A DNA stretch of 50,060 nucleotides from Falsiroseomonas sp. (GCF_030695085.1 NZ_JAUYTS010000196.1:1-50060), one strand, 5' to 3'. Counted from the stretch's first letter, positions 17,061-25,723 are shown. Made by a program: numbers and translations. The notes: generated by a model not told the origin, from the letters alone.

Positions 17061-18143
17061 TCAGTCCTCCAGCACCAAGGTCTCGACGGAGGAGATGGTG
17101 GGCAAATGCCGGGCGATGCAGCGCCAGCTCTCGCCTTCATCGGCGCTGGCATAAAGCTCGCCGCCGCTGGTGCCGAAATAGACCCCGGCGCGCTCCAGCC
17201 TATCGGTCGCCATGGCCTGGCGCAGCACGCCGAAGAAGGCGTCCTGCTGCGGCAGCCCATCGCGCAGCGCCTGCCAGGTGGTGCCGCCATCGCGGGTGCG
17301 CCAGACGGCGGCCTTGGCATCGGGCATGTAGCGCCCGGCCTGGTCGCCATTCAGCGGCAGCAGGAACAGCGTGCCCGGGTCGCGCGGATGCGTCGCGGCG
17401 GGAAAGCCGAAGGAGGAAGGCAGCCCCTGCTCGATACTGGTCCAGCTGCGCCCGCCATCCGCGCTGCGGTACATGCCGCAATGGTTCTGCTGGTACAGCA
17501 GCTCCGGCTCGCCCGGCGCCATCACCAGGCAATGCACGCATTGGCCGTGTTCCGGGTAGCGCTGATCCTCCGGCGCGTAATCCTGCCGCGTGCCGCGGTT
17601 GCGCGGCGCCCAGCTTTGCCCGCCATCGGCCGTGTGGAACACGCCGCCGGTCGAGATCGCCACCCAGAACTGCGCCGGGTCGCTGGGATGCGGCAGCAGC
17701 CCATGCAGGATCAGCCCGCCGCCGCCCGGCTGCCATTCGGGGCGCGAGGGATGGTCGCGCAGCCCGTTCACATGGGTGAAGCGCTGCCCGCCATCCGTGC
17801 TGCGGAACAGCCCGGCGGGTTCCACCCCCGCATGCAGCACGCCATGCGCGACGGACAGGCTCCACACCGTCTTGATCGGCGTCTCGCCCGCTTCATAGGC
17901 GAGGCCCTGGCTGGAATGCGTCCAGCTTGCGCCGAGATCGGGCGAGGTCCAGACCGCCGGGCCGAACCACTCATTGCCGCCGCCGGCATGGAGGCGGCCG
18001 GTGGCCGGGTCGGCGATGATGTGGTTGACCGGCCAGGTCTCGCAGAACGGCCCGCGCAGGGACCATTCGGCGCGCGCCGCATCTGATTCCAGGATGAAGG
18101 CGCCCTTCTTGGTGCCGACCAGCAGCAGGATCCGCGCGGCCAT
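17061..18143 (-). CDS. BNR-repeat (sialidase-like) beta-propeller protein
   Basis: A 360-residue beta-propeller. Asp-box/BNR motifs of the S-x-D-x-G-x-x-W type recur: TSPDLGASWTHS, STDGGQRFTHV, TADGGQSWAPR, SADGGRSWTSI, TRDGGTTWQAL and SADEGESWRCI, at roughly 50-residue spacing. No signal peptide is seen, so it is probably cytoplasmic. The catalytic Arg triad and Asp of true sialidases are not obvious, so enzyme activity should not be assumed. HCLVMAP and QNHCGMYRS carry Cys/His that could bind metal. The downstream partner is a MoaD/ThiS-like protein three bases away. Confidence 0.85.
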   Translation of the reverse strand: MAARILLLVGTKKGAFILESDAARAEWSLRGPFCETWPVNHIIADPATGRLHAGGGNEWFGPAVWTSPDLGASWTHSSQGLAYEAGETPIKTVWSLSVAHGVLHAGVEPAGLFRSTDGGQRFTHVNGLRDHPSRPEWQPGGGGLILHGLLPHPSDPAQFWVAISTGGVFHTADGGQSWAPRNRGTRQDYAPEDQRYPEHGQCVHCLVMAPGEPELLYQQNHCGMYRSADGGRSWTSIEQGLPSSFGFPAATHPRDPGTLFLLPLNGDQAGRYMPDAKAAVWRTRDGGTTWQALRDGLPQQDAFFGVLRQAMATDRLERAGVYFGTSGGELYASADEGESWRCIARHLPTISSVETLVLED

Positions 18144-18146
18144 GGC

Positions 18147-18632
18147 TCAGCCCACCCGCCGGTAGCGCGCGGTCATCACATGGTGCCAGGCGCCATCCGC
18201 ATCCTGCATGCGGGATGTCATGCTGCGCGCATCCGCTGATTGCAGCTCGATGATGTCCTGGTACAGCGCCATGCGCCCCGGCTTGCCGAAATCCGGCCCG
18301 TGGCTGTCCAGCGTCAGCACCCGGCCTTCGGCATCCAGCGCGCCTTCGTACAGCCACATCATGTTCATCATGGAACCGACGAAATTGCCGACGAAGCGCC
18401 CCTTGGCGGGATCGTAGCCAAGCGTGATGACGGTGTGGCCGGTTCCGCCGCCCGGCATCTCGCCCTCGCCCCGGCCGATGACCCAGACATCGCCGAGCGC
18501 CGCAACCGACTCTCGCCCCCGCATGGTGGCGGCGGGCTGGCCGGGGCCCATGACGCATTCGGCCTCGCTGGTCCATTCGCCGACCAGGCGGTGCAGCCAG
18601 CGGTGTTCCGCGGTGACGGTCAGATCCATCAT
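18147..18632 (-). CDS. DUF1579 family protein
   Basis: A 161-residue soluble protein. It begins with HRWLHRLVGEWTSEAE, the usual DUF1579 opening, and follows the beta-rich pattern VWVIGRGEGEMPGGGTGHTVITLGYDP. The family is of unknown function. The start (two adjacent ATGs at 18632 and 18629) overlaps the stop of the SRPBCC gene, with GAGGA just upstream, so it is the third gene of the ArsR-controlled operon. Confidence 0.8.
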   Translation of the reverse strand: MMDLTVTAEHRWLHRLVGEWTSEAECVMGPGQPAATMRGRESVAALGDVWVIGRGEGEMPGGGTGHTVITLGYDPAKGRFVGNFVGSMMNMMWLYEGALDAEGRVLTLDSHGPDFGKPGRMALYQDIIELQSADARSMTSRMQDADGAWHHVMTARYRRVG

Positions 18633-19081
18633 CGTGCTTCCTCCAGATTGCTCAGGTGCAGGGCGATCAGGCGTTCGAAGGATTCGGTCCAGCCGCGGCG
18701 ATGGCGCGTCGCGGTGGCCGCATCGGCGAAGCGGTCATGCGTCAGGGTGATCTCGGTGCCATCCTCCAGCGGTCGGAAGCGCACGGTGACGCGGCTTTCG
18801 CGTTCCGGCATGCTGGCCCAGGCCCAGGTGAAGACCAGCAGGCGTTCCGGCTCGATCTCCAGATAGCGGCCGCCGACCTCGTGGCGGTCGCCATTGTCCT
18901 CGGTCATGTGGATGCGGAAGGCGCCGTCGATGCGCGCATCGACCTCGGCCTGGTCCACCCGCGTGTGGTGCGGGCCGAACCACCGGGCCATCATCTCCGG
19001 CTGGGTCCAGGCGGCGAAGACCCGGGCTGGCGGGGCGGCGATGCGGCGCACAAGGGTCAGGCTCGGGATCGTCGTCGTCAT
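18629..19081 (-). CDS. SRPBCC (AHSA1/START-like) domain protein
   Basis: A 150-residue protein with the activator-of-Hsp90/START-like fold. The opening TLVRRIAAPPARVFAAWTQPEMMARWFGP and the end GWTESFERLIALHLSNL are characteristic. Such proteins form a deep pocket for small hydrophobic ligands. The ATG overlaps the stop of the ArsR gene (ATGA). ArsR-SRPBCC pairs are very common and suggest that the regulator and ligand-binding partner answer to the same signal. The ligand is unknown. Confidence 0.85.
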   Translation of the reverse strand: MTTTIPSLTLVRRIAAPPARVFAAWTQPEMMARWFGPHHTRVDQAEVDARIDGAFRIHMTEDNGDRHEVGGRYLEIEPERLLVFTWAWASMPERESRVTVRFRPLEDGTEITLTHDRFADAATATRHRRGWTESFERLIALHLSNLEEAR

Positions 19082-19419
19082 GGCGATTTCTCCAGGGCGG
19101 CGGCCAGGCGATCGAGGCTCTCGGTCCAGAAGCGCTGGTAGCGGGCGAGCCATCCCATCGCGTCCTCCATCGGCGCCGCCGTCAGCCGGCAGGCGACGGT
19201 GCGGCCCGTCTTCTGCCGCGCGATCAGTCCGGCGCCTTCCAGCACATCCAGGTGCTTCATCACCGCGGGCAGCGACATCGACAGCGGCCGCGCCAATTCA
19301 CTGACCGAGATTCCATCCTCCGCATCCAGCCTTTGCAGCAATGCGCGGCGGGTGGGGTCGGCGAGGGCCGAGAAGATGCGGTCGAGGTCGGGGCCTGAGG
19401 GCGCTGTTTGGTTAACCAT
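19078..19419 (-). CDS. ArsR family winged-helix regulator
   Basis: A 113-residue regulator. The N-terminal helix LDRIFSALADPTRRALLQRL and the recognition region ISVSELARPLSMSLPAVMKHLDVLEGAGLI are classic for ArsR proteins of the ArsR-SRPBCC type. No ArsR metal-binding Cys motif (CxC) is present, so it is probably not an arsenic sensor. The ATG at 19419 is chosen although another in-frame ATG lies at 19431: neither has a ribosome site, and a promoter (TTGCAA, 17 bases, TATGGT) places transcription start close to 19419, suggesting a leaderless message. It likely represses its own operon. Confidence 0.85.
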   Translation of the reverse strand: MVNQTAPSGPDLDRIFSALADPTRRALLQRLDAEDGISVSELARPLSMSLPAVMKHLDVLEGAGLIARQKTGRTVACRLTAAPMEDAMGWLARYQRFWTESLDRLAAALEKSP

Positions 19420-19455
19420 GAAGTTAACCATATTCAGGTCGTGGGCGCGTTGCAA
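19411..19455 (-). promoter_or_regulatory. ArsR-operon promoter with duplicated GTTAACCAT operator
   Basis: On the plus strand GTTAACCAT occurs at 19411-19419 and again at 19423-19431, 12 bases apart, each containing the palindrome GTTAAC. Read on the minus strand, TTGCAA (19455-19450) and TATGGT (19432-19427) are separated by 17 bases and form a plausible promoter, so the repeats cover the -10 element and the first codons. Binding of the ArsR protein here would block its own transcription. Confidence 0.6.
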
Positions 19456-19511
19456 GCTTGCCGGCATCACGGCAGCGGGATCACCATGGGCGCACAGGTG
19501 GAGGATGCGGG

Positions 19512-20321
19512 ATGATCGCGAACCCGGTGCGCGAGAAGCTGCGGCGCGGCGAGGCCAGTTTCGGCGTCATGGCCTTCGAATTCTTCACCCCCGGCCTGGC
19601 GCCCACCCTGGCCGCCGCCGGCGCCGAATTCATTCTGCTGGACATGGAGCATTCGGGGCTGGGGATCGAAGGTGTGAAGGCGCAATGCGCCTTCGCCCGC
19701 GCCGCCGGCATCGTGCCGATGGTCCGCATCCCGGCCGCGCAGGCCTCGCTGGTGCCGCCGGTGCTGGATGCCGGCGCGCTCGGCATCATGATGCCGCTGG
19801 TCGAAAGCGCGGCGCAGGCACGGGCGCTGGTCGCCGCCTGCCGCTACCGGCCGGAGGGGCATCGCGGCCTCGCCTTCTCCGTGGCGCATGATGCCTATGC
19901 CGGCGGTGATCCGGCGGCGAAGATGGCGGCGGCCAATGCGGCGGTGCTGACCATCGCGCTGGTCGAAAGCGAGGCCGGCGTGGCGGCGGCAGAGGAGATC
20001 GCGGCGGTACCGGGGCTGGACATGCTGTGGCTTGGCCATTTCGACCTGTCCGACAGCCTGGGCATCCCGGGCGGCTTTGCCGATCCGCGCTACCGGCGTG
20101 CCGCGGCGGATCTGCGTGCCGCGGCGCAGGCCGCGGGCAAGCCGCTGGGCTGGGTGGCGGGCGATGGCGCGGAGGCTGCGGCGGCACTGCGCGCCGGCTT
20201 CCGTTGCCTGTGCATCGGCCATGAGGTGGTGGTGCTGCGCAACGCGCTCTCCGCCGCCTTCGCCACCGCCCGCGCGGCTGCCCCGGGGGAGGAAAGCCCG
20301 GGAGTCGGCGGGCTGCCCTGA
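19512..20321 (+). CDS. HpcH/HpaI family aldolase
   Basis: A 269-residue class II pyruvate aldolase-like enzyme. Metal- and substrate-binding blocks are visible: FILLDMEHSGLG, PMVRIPAAQASLVPPVLDAGALGIMMPLVESA, the metal ligand Glu in ALVESEAGV, and WLGHFDLSDSLGIPG with the metal-binding Asp. The family cleaves or forms bonds between pyruvate or oxaloacetate and an aldehyde, for example 4-hydroxy-2-oxo acids. The start at 19512 follows a GGAGG-containing leader. It is divergent from the arsR operon and stands alone, so its pathway cannot be inferred from neighbours. Confidence 0.85.
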   Translation: MIANPVREKLRRGEASFGVMAFEFFTPGLAPTLAAAGAEFILLDMEHSGLGIEGVKAQCAFARAAGIVPMVRIPAAQASLVPPVLDAGALGIMMPLVESAAQARALVAACRYRPEGHRGLAFSVAHDAYAGGDPAAKMAAANAAVLTIALVESEAGVAAAEEIAAVPGLDMLWLGHFDLSDSLGIPGGFADPRYRRAAADLRAAAQAAGKPLGWVAGDGAEAAAALRAGFRCLCIGHEVVVLRNALSAAFATARAAAPGEESPGVGGLP

Positions 20322-20336
20322 CGCCGGCCAGACCCC

Positions 20337-21584
20337 TCAGCGGATCGAGAAGCCGATCGGCGCTAGCACCACCGCCTGTGCATCCGGAAAATCGTCAGGC
20401 AGGCGGGGCAGGGGGGAGACGCGGCGGATCAGCGCCATCGCCTCATGGTCCAGCAGGACGGAGCCGGTGCCGCGCACCAGCTGGCTCGCCTGCACCGTGC
20501 CGTCCCGGGCGATGACGAAGCGCACCGTCGCCGTGCCCTCGAAGCCCTGGGCGCGGGCAGCGGGCGGGTAGCGCAGGTTGCGTTGCAGGATGCGGACCAG
20601 GGCGGCGGTGTAGGCCGCGGGCAATTGCCGTGCGCCGGCACCCTCACCGGCGCCCTGACCGGGGCTCGCCGCCACCGCGCCCTGGCCACCGCCCGCCGGG
20701 CCAGAGGAGGTTGTGGGGCCTGCCGGGCCTGAATCCATCGCGCTGGCGGGGCCGGGATTGCCGGCGAGCGCGCTGCGGGGCGCCTCCGCGCGCGCGGTGG
20801 GGCGCGGCGTGGGCGCGGCGCGACGTGGTGCGGGTTCCGCCTGCTGGCGCACGGGTTCGGGTTGCGCCTGCTGGCGCACGGGCTCCGGCGGTGCCTGGGG
20901 GGGCGGGGGCGGCAGGGGTTCCTGTGCCTCGGCCACAAGTGTCTCCGGCGGTTCTGCGGCCTCGAGGGGCAGCGGCGGTGGGGGCGTGGCCGCAAGCGGC
21001 TCGCGGACCTGGGCCGGTGCGGGCGGTGGCGGTGGTGCCAGGTCCGGGGCCGTGGCGACCAGCGCCTCCGGCGGCGGTGGCTCGGCGGTGAGCGGCTCCG
21101 GCAGGGTCTGCGCGGTCTGCGGTGGGGCAGGCTGGATGGTCGGCGGTGGCAGGGCCTGCGCGATTTGCGGCGGTGGTGGTGGCGCGGCCTCCGGGGGTGG
21201 CGGCTGTGCCAGCAGGGGCGGGGATGGCTCCGCTGTCTGCGGCACGGGTGGGCGTGGCAACTCCGCAGGCGAGGCTACGGCCGCATCCAGGCTCTCCGCC
21301 GGCGCGGCGTTCAGCAGATCCTCCGGCTGCGCCGCCGCGATGCCGCCGGCCGCACCTCCACCCAGCGCGCTCGACAGGCCAACCTGCAGTCCGCCGCCAC
21401 CGCCGGCCAGCAGCGGCTGATGGGCGGGCCGCAGCAGCACGGCGGCCAGGCCCAGATGCAGCGCCAACGCCACGCCCCAGGCGGCGGGATGCAGGCCGCG
21501 CCCATCCCGCGGCGAATCAGCCGAGGCGAAGGACATCAGGCCGGAACCAGGCAGTGGCGGACGGAAGCGCTGCGACAGATCCAT
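20337..21584 (-). CDS. tonB: TonB energy-transducer protein with very long Pro-rich linker
   Basis: A 415-residue TonB. One membrane anchor near residue 33-52 (AAWGVALALHLGLAAVLL, with the conserved His) precedes a long Pro/Ala/Glu/Gln linker (about residues 100-260, many PPPP runs and QQAQPEPVRQQAEP) and a C-terminal TonB domain: ALVRILQRNLRYPPAARAQGFEGTATVRFVIARDGTV. Escherichia coli TonB has 239 residues, so the linker is much extended. It couples the proton motive force to outer-membrane receptors. It is the last gene of the operon; its start is six bases after the exbD stop. A Fur-like box stands in front of the operon. Confidence 0.9.
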   Translation of the reverse strand: MDLSQRFRPPLPGSGLMSFASADSPRDGRGLHPAAWGVALALHLGLAAVLLRPAHQPLLAGGGGGLQVGLSSALGGGAAGGIAAAQPEDLLNAAPAESLDAAVASPAELPRPPVPQTAEPSPPLLAQPPPPEAAPPPPPQIAQALPPPTIQPAPPQTAQTLPEPLTAEPPPPEALVATAPDLAPPPPPAPAQVREPLAATPPPPLPLEAAEPPETLVAEAQEPLPPPPPQAPPEPVRQQAQPEPVRQQAEPAPRRAAPTPRPTARAEAPRSALAGNPGPASAMDSGPAGPTTSSGPAGGGQGAVAASPGQGAGEGAGARQLPAAYTAALVRILQRNLRYPPAARAQGFEGTATVRFVIARDGTVQASQLVRGTGSVLLDHEAMALIRRVSPLPRLPDDFPDAQAVVLAPIGFSIR

Positions 21585-21590
21585 GGCGGT

Positions 21591-22013
21591 TCAGGGCGCC
21601 GCCTCGCCGATCAGGGAGGCACGGCCGAAGCCCGAGGCGGCCAGCGCGGCCAGCACGCGCATCACCTCGCCATAAGGCTGGTTGCGATCGGCGCGCAGGA
21701 ACACCGGGCGGTCCGGTGCCGCGGCGGCCATCGGGGCGAGGGTGGCGACCAGGGTGGACGGTTCCGTCTCCGCGTCCTCGATGAAGACGCGGCCCTGGCG
21801 GTCCAGCGTCAGCACCAGCGGCTCCGTCACCTGCGGCACCGGGGCGTTGGTGGCGCGCGGCAGGTCCACCGGCACGCCGGCCATCATCATCGGCGCCGCC
21901 ACCATGAAGACGATCAGCAGCACCAGCATCACATCGACGAAGGGCGTGACGTTGATCTCGGAGAGCATGCCCTCCTCATCCCTGCCGCTGTCATCCAGGT
22001 TGTGGAAGGCCAT
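21591..22013 (-). CDS. exbD: ExbD/TolR family biopolymer transport protein
   Basis: A 140-residue membrane protein with one N-terminal transmembrane helix. The proton-path Asp is at residue 27 in EINVTPFVDVMLVLLIVFMV, followed by the periplasmic domain (VPVDLPRATNAP, DRPVFLRADRNQPYGEVMRVL). Its ATG shares a base with the exbB stop (TGATG). A much longer frame extends upstream through exbB, but that part is antisense-frame noise. Confidence 0.92.
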   Translation of the reverse strand: MAFHNLDDSGRDEEGMLSEINVTPFVDVMLVLLIVFMVAAPMMMAGVPVDLPRATNAPVPQVTEPLVLTLDRQGRVFIEDAETEPSTLVATLAPMAAAAPDRPVFLRADRNQPYGEVMRVLAALAASGFGRASLIGEAAP

Positions 22014-22687
22014 CACTCGGCCGCCATGCGGGCGCGGCTGGACCCGGCGAGGCCGAGCCGCCGCGCCAGGCGTTCCGCCGCCCCGCTGGCGGCGCCGCGC
22101 GCCTCGCCCAGCATGGCGGACAGCCGGTTGTAGGCCAGCGCCGCGGGAATTGCCGCGACCAGGCCGAGCGCGGTGGCGAACAGCGCCTCGGCAATGCCCG
22201 GCGCCACAGCGGACAGGCTGGTATTGCCGCTGCGGGCGATGGCGGTGAAGGCGTTCATGATCCCCCAGACCGTGCCGAACAGCCCGATGAAGGGCGCGGT
22301 GGAGGCGATGCTGGCCAGCACCGGCAGGCCGTGCCGGGCGCGTGCCGTGCGTTCCACCACGGCCAGCCGGGCAGCGCTGGCGATGTGGTGGCGGCGTTCC
22401 GCGGCGGGCTCGCCCACCACCTCCCGCGCGGCATGTTCGGCGGCGACCAGTACCTCGGCCCAGGCATTGTCGTGCGCGGGCGGGGATCCATCCTCGGCGA
22501 AGCGGCGCAGCGCGCGGGCATCGCGGGCCAGGCGGCGGAAGCGCAGCGCGCGGTCCAGCGCCAGGGCCCAGACCCAGATCGAGGCCAGCACCAGCATCAC
22601 CATCACCGTCCGCACCACCCAATCGGCGGCGAGGAAAAGGCCGAGCGGCGACAGGTCGTGCGCGGCACCGATTGCGGCGGTCTCCAT
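22013..22687 (-). CDS. exbB: ExbB/TolQ/MotA family proton-channel protein
   Basis: A 224-residue inner-membrane protein with three transmembrane segments: [22 protein letters not shown] early, then two near the C-terminus. The family signature is [23 protein letters not shown], and [23 protein letters not shown] forms the last channel helix with its conserved Thr. With ExbD it makes the proton-driven motor that powers TonB. The start at 22687 gives the usual short periplasmic N-terminus. It lies 11 bases behind a small exported protein of the same operon. Confidence 0.92.
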   Translation of the reverse strand: METAAIGAAHDLSPLGLFLAADWVVRTVMVMLVLASIWVWALALDRALRFRRLARDARALRRFAEDGSPPAHDNAWAEVLVAAEHAAREVVGEPAAERRHHIASAARLAVVERTARARHGLPVLASIASTAPFIGLFGTVWGIMNAFTAIARSGNTSLSAVAPGIAEALFATALGLVAAIPAALAYNRLSAMLGEARGAASGAAERLARRLGLAGSSRARMAAE

Positions 22688-22698
22688 GTCCAGCTCTC

Positions 22699-23169
22699 CT
22701 ACAGCCCGAAGCGGATGCCGGCGCGGCTGGTGGGGCGCAGCCGATCGGCGCAATCCGCCACCTCCGTCCCGCCGATGCGGCAGGCCAGCACGTCATTCAC
22801 CAGCAGCCGGCTGATGCGGTCGCAGGGCAGGCCGGCCAGGTCGAACAGGCGAACCGCGGTGCGGCCTGCGCCGATCGGGGCGAGTTCCACCGCGGCGCGG
22901 CGGGCGATCTGCCCGTCGGCGCCGAACACCACCAGGTCCAACCGCAGCGCGTTGATGGCGGCGGAATCCGGGGCGTCATTGGCCAGCATCATCCAGATCC
23001 GGCAGCCCTCGGCGGGCGCCGTCACCGGCTCCAGCCGGTTCAGCTCCAGCGGCAAGGCGGGCTGCGCCTGGGCCGGGGCGGCCAGCAAGGGAGCCAGCGC
23101 CAGGCTTGCCAGGATCAGGCATTTCCACAGCAGCGGGAACGGCGACGCGATGGGCGGCGCGGGGGCCAT
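22699..23169 (-). CDS. Exported hypothetical protein heading the exbBD-tonB operon
   Basis: A 156-residue protein with a signal peptide ([25 protein letters not shown], cleavage near residue 36). The mature part is small and beta-rich, with three or four Cys ([25 protein letters not shown]) that could form disulfides, and a pattern [18 protein letters not shown] do not recognise a named family. AAGGA lies eight bases before the ATG. Its position as first gene behind the Fur-like box, immediately before exbB, suggests a role tied to TonB-dependent uptake. Confidence 0.7.
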   Translation of the reverse strand: MAPAPPIASPFPLLWKCLILASLALAPLLAAPAQAQPALPLELNRLEPVTAPAEGCRIWMMLANDAPDSAAINALRLDLVVFGADGQIARRAAVELAPIGAGRTAVRLFDLAGLPCDRISRLLVNDVLACRIGGTEVADCADRLRPTSRAGIRFGL

Positions 23170-23206
23170 GCTTCGTATCCTTCATCCGCCCGGTGCATCG
23201 CACATC

Positions 23207-23221
23207 TGAGAATGACTCGCA
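23207..23221. promoter_or_regulatory. Fur-like 7-1-7 inverted repeat
   Basis: TGAGAATGACTCGCA is an imperfect 7-1-7 palindrome (five of seven positions match between arms) that resembles the Fur box half-site TGAGAAT. It sits 38 bases upstream of the first gene of the exbBD-tonB operon and 67 bases before the divergent gene at 23288. Iron control is what one expects for TonB systems; the match itself is by eye. Confidence 0.5.
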
Positions 23222-23287
23222 ATCACACTTCCCTGCACGCCGTCCCGGCGCCATGCTCGGCGCGACAGGGTGAGGGAGGCCGGGCGC

Positions 23288-23737
23288 ATGCCGGATGGAT
23301 TTGACGACGGCCGGGCGACGCCCGAGCGGCTTCTGGTAGCGGCGCTGCGCGCCGGGATGGCGCCAGGGGGTAGCCAACGCGATTGCCTGGGGATTCTGGC
23401 GCAGGCCGGCATCCGCCCGGCCGGCGTGCTGGGCTTCGGGCTGCTGCTTTCCGTCCTGGCGCGCGGCGCGCGGCGGAAGCTGGAGGTGGCGCCTGGTGCG
23501 GGCGCCGCGCTGAGTGGCGATGAGGCGATGCTGCTGGAACTGGTGGCGGCGCTGCAGCGGGGCGATGCGCTATCCGCCATCGGGGGCCTGTCCGAATGGC
23601 TGGAGCCGGACAATCTGGCCGCGGCGCTGCGCGGCGCGCAGATCCTCGCCCGGCAGATGGCGGCGGCAGGGCTGGCCGTGCGCGACTCAGCCGGCCCATC
23701 GTCCACCCGTCTGGCCGCGCCCCGCCGATCCCGCTAG
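23288..23737 (+). CDS. Hypothetical protein
   Basis: A 149-residue soluble, Ala/Leu/Arg-rich, mostly helical protein without signal peptide or membrane segment. I do not recognise a family. The central part (GILAQAGIRPAGVLGFGLLLSVLARGARRKLEV) and ALQRGDALSAIGGLSEWLEPDNL look like ordinary helical packing. GGAGG eight bases before the ATG at 23288 supports the start. It is divergent from the TonB operon and shares the region with the Fur-like box; ilvD follows after 81 bases. Confidence 0.55.
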   Translation: MPDGFDDGRATPERLLVAALRAGMAPGGSQRDCLGILAQAGIRPAGVLGFGLLLSVLARGARRKLEVAPGAGAALSGDEAMLLELVAALQRGDALSAIGGLSEWLEPDNLAAALRGAQILARQMAAAGLAVRDSAGPSSTRLAAPRRSR

Positions 23738-23742
23738 AACCG

Positions 23743-23765
23743 CCGGCCGGGTAACAACCGGCCGG
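23743..23765 (+). other. CCGGCCGG hairpin between hypothetical gene and ilvD
   Basis: Two copies of the self-complementary CCGGCCGG flank GTAACAA, able to form an 8-bp stem with a 7-base loop. It starts five bases after the stop of the gene at 23288 and 54 bases before ilvD. There is no T-run; it could end transcription weakly or act in the ilvD leader. Confidence 0.4.
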
Positions 23766-23818
23766 GTCTGTGGCAAAGCGCCGCAGGGCCGAGGAACGCA
23801 AGCCAGGACGTTGAAGCC

Positions 23819-25675
23819 ATGCCGCAGTATCGCAGCCGCACCACCACCCATGGCCGCAACATGGCCGGCGCGAGGGGGCTGTGGCGCGCCACCGGCATGA
23901 AGGATGGCGATTTCGGCAAGCCGATCATCGCCGTGGTCAACAGCTTCACCCAGTTCGTCCCCGGCCACGTCCATCTCAAGGACCTCGGCCAGATGGTGGC
24001 GCGGGAGATTGAGGCGGCGGGTGGCGTCGCCAAGGAATTCAACACCATCGCGGTGGATGACGGCATCGCGATGGGGCATGACGGCATGCTCTACAGCCTG
24101 CCGTCGCGCGACCTGATCGCCGACAGCGTGGAGTACATGGTCAACGCGCATTGCGCCGATGCGATGGTCTGCATCTCGAACTGCGACAAGATCACGCCCG
24201 GCATGCTGATGGCGTCGATGCGCCTGAACGTGCCGACCATCTTCGTCTCCGGTGGGCCGATGGAGGCCGGCAAGGTGGTGCATCGCGGCCAGAAGCGCAG
24301 CGTCGACCTGATCGATGCCATGATCGCCGCCGCCGACCCCACCGTGACGGATGAGGAAGTCGCCGTCATCGAGCGTTCCGCCTGCCCGACCTGCGGGTCC
24401 TGTTCCGGCATGTTCACCGCCAATTCGATGAACTGCCTGACGGAAGCGCTGGGCCTGGCGCTGCCCGGCAACGGCACCGTCGTCGCCACCCACGCCGACC
24501 GCAAGCGGCTGTTCCTGGAAGCCGGGCGCCGCATCGTCGAGATCACGCGCCGGCACTACGAGACCGATGATTTCTCCGTCCTGCCGCGCAACATCGCGAC
24601 GCGTACCGCCTTCGAGAATGCGATGACGCTGGACATCGCCATGGGCGGTTCCACCAACACGGTGCTGCATCTGCTGGCCGCGGCGCATGAGGGTGGCGTG
24701 GACTTCACCATGACGGACATCGACCGCCTGTCCCGCCGCGTGCCGGTGCTGTGCAAGGTCGCCCCCTCCGTCGCCAATGTGCATGTGGAAGACGTGCACC
24801 GCGCCGGCGGCATCTTCGGCATTCTGGGCGAGCTCGATCGTGCCGGGCTGATCGATACCTCCGTCAGCCGCGTGGATGCACCGACGCTGGCCGAGGCGTT
24901 GCAGCAATGGGATGTGACGCAGACCGCTGATGCCGGTGTGCTGGATTTCTTCAAGGCCGCGCCGGGTGGCGTGCCGACGCAGGTGGCGTTCAGCCAGGCG
25001 GAGCGCTGGGACAGCCTGGACACGGATCGCGCCACGGGCGTGATCCGGTCGAAGGATTCGGCGTTCTCCGCCGATGGTGGCCTCGCCGTGCTGGCGGGCA
25101 ATATCGCGGTGGATGGCTGCATCGTGAAGACCGCCGGCGTCGATGCCTCGATCCTGACCTTCACCGGCCCGGCCAAGGTGTTCGAGAGTCAGGACGCCGC
25201 TGTGGACGAAATCCTCGGCGGCAAGGTCGTGGCGGGCGATGTGGTGGTGGTGCGGTATGAGGGGCCGCGCGGGGGCCCTGGCATGCAGGAAATGCTGTAC
25301 CCGACCAGCTACCTGAAATCGAAGGGCCTCGGGAAGGTCTGCGCCCTGGTGACGGATGGCCGCTTCTCCGGCGGATCCTCCGGCCTGTCCATCGGCCATC
25401 TGTCACCGGAAGCCGCGGAGGGCGGGCCGATCGGGCTGGTCGAGGATGGCGACATCATCGAGATCGACATCCCGAACCGCCGCATCGAACTGAAGGTGGA
25501 GGAGGCGGAGATGGCGCGCCGCCGGGCCGCGATGGAAGCCAAGGGTGATGCCGCATGGCAGCCTGCCAGCCCGCGAAAGCGCCAGGTCTCGACGGCGCTG
25601 CAGGCCTATGCGGCGATGGCGACGAGTGCCGCGCGGGGCGCGGTGCGGGATCTGGCGTCGCTGAAGCGGCGATAG
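23819..25675 (+). CDS. ilvD: Dihydroxy-acid dehydratase
   Basis: A 618-residue enzyme, close to the 616 of Escherichia coli IlvD. It converts 2,3-dihydroxy-isovalerate or -methylvalerate to the 2-oxo acids in valine, leucine and isoleucine synthesis. Signatures are complete: [14 protein letters not shown] with Fe-S ligand Cys122 and the lysine Lys124 that is carbamylated in the family, [20 protein letters not shown] with Cys195, [12 protein letters not shown], and [23 protein letters not shown] near the C-terminus. It stands alone, with no other ilv gene nearby. A GC-rich hairpin after the stop probably terminates it against the convergent small gene. Confidence 0.97.
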   Translation: MPQYRSRTTTHGRNMAGARGLWRATGMKDGDFGKPIIAVVNSFTQFVPGHVHLKDLGQMVAREIEAAGGVAKEFNTIAVDDGIAMGHDGMLYSLPSRDLIADSVEYMVNAHCADAMVCISNCDKITPGMLMASMRLNVPTIFVSGGPMEAGKVVHRGQKRSVDLIDAMIAAADPTVTDEEVAVIERSACPTCGSCSGMFTANSMNCLTEALGLALPGNGTVVATHADRKRLFLEAGRRIVEITRRHYETDDFSVLPRNIATRTAFENAMTLDIAMGGSTNTVLHLLAAAHEGGVDFTMTDIDRLSRRVPVLCKVAPSVANVHVEDVHRAGGIFGILGELDRAGLIDTSVSRVDAPTLAEALQQWDVTQTADAGVLDFFKAAPGGVPTQVAFSQAERWDSLDTDRATGVIRSKDSAFSADGGLAVLAGNIAVDGCIVKTAGVDASILTFTGPAKVFESQDAAVDEILGGKVVAGDVVVVRYEGPRGGPGMQEMLYPTSYLKSKGLGKVCALVTDGRFSGGSSGLSIGHLSPEAAEGGPIGLVEDGDIIEIDIPNRRIELKVEEAEMARRRAAMEAKGDAAWQPASPRKRQVSTALQAYAAMATSAARGAVRDLASLKRR

Positions 25676-25698
25676 GAGAAGCCGCAAGGGAAGCGGGT

Positions 25699-25723
25699 CC
25701 GGCGGCGGCGGTGCCGTCGCCGG
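25699..25723. terminator. GC-rich hairpin between convergent ilvD and small gene
   Basis: CCGGCGGCGGC and GCCGTCGCCGG pair over 11 positions with one G-T, around a three-base loop. It lies 23 bases after ilvD and 10 bases after the stop of the convergent small gene, so it can serve both strands. There is no clear T-run. Confidence 0.55.

Noticed and set aside
17061..18143. True sialidase
   Set aside because: Only the BNR/Asp-box repeats are visible; the catalytic Arg triad is not evident and there is no signal peptide.
20400..21420. Repeat-rich DNA that might be a CRISPR array or minisatellite
   Set aside because: The repeats are irregular Pro codons of the TonB linker; there is no constant repeat with unique spacers.
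21591..22796. A 401-residue frame that would fuse ExbD to an upstream domain
   Set aside because: Only the last 140 residues are protein-like; the upstream part is the out-of-frame shadow of exbB.
23687..25399. A 570-residue minus-strand frame opposite ilvD
   Set aside because: It is His/Arg/Gly-rich shadow sequence of a highly conserved gene on the other strand.
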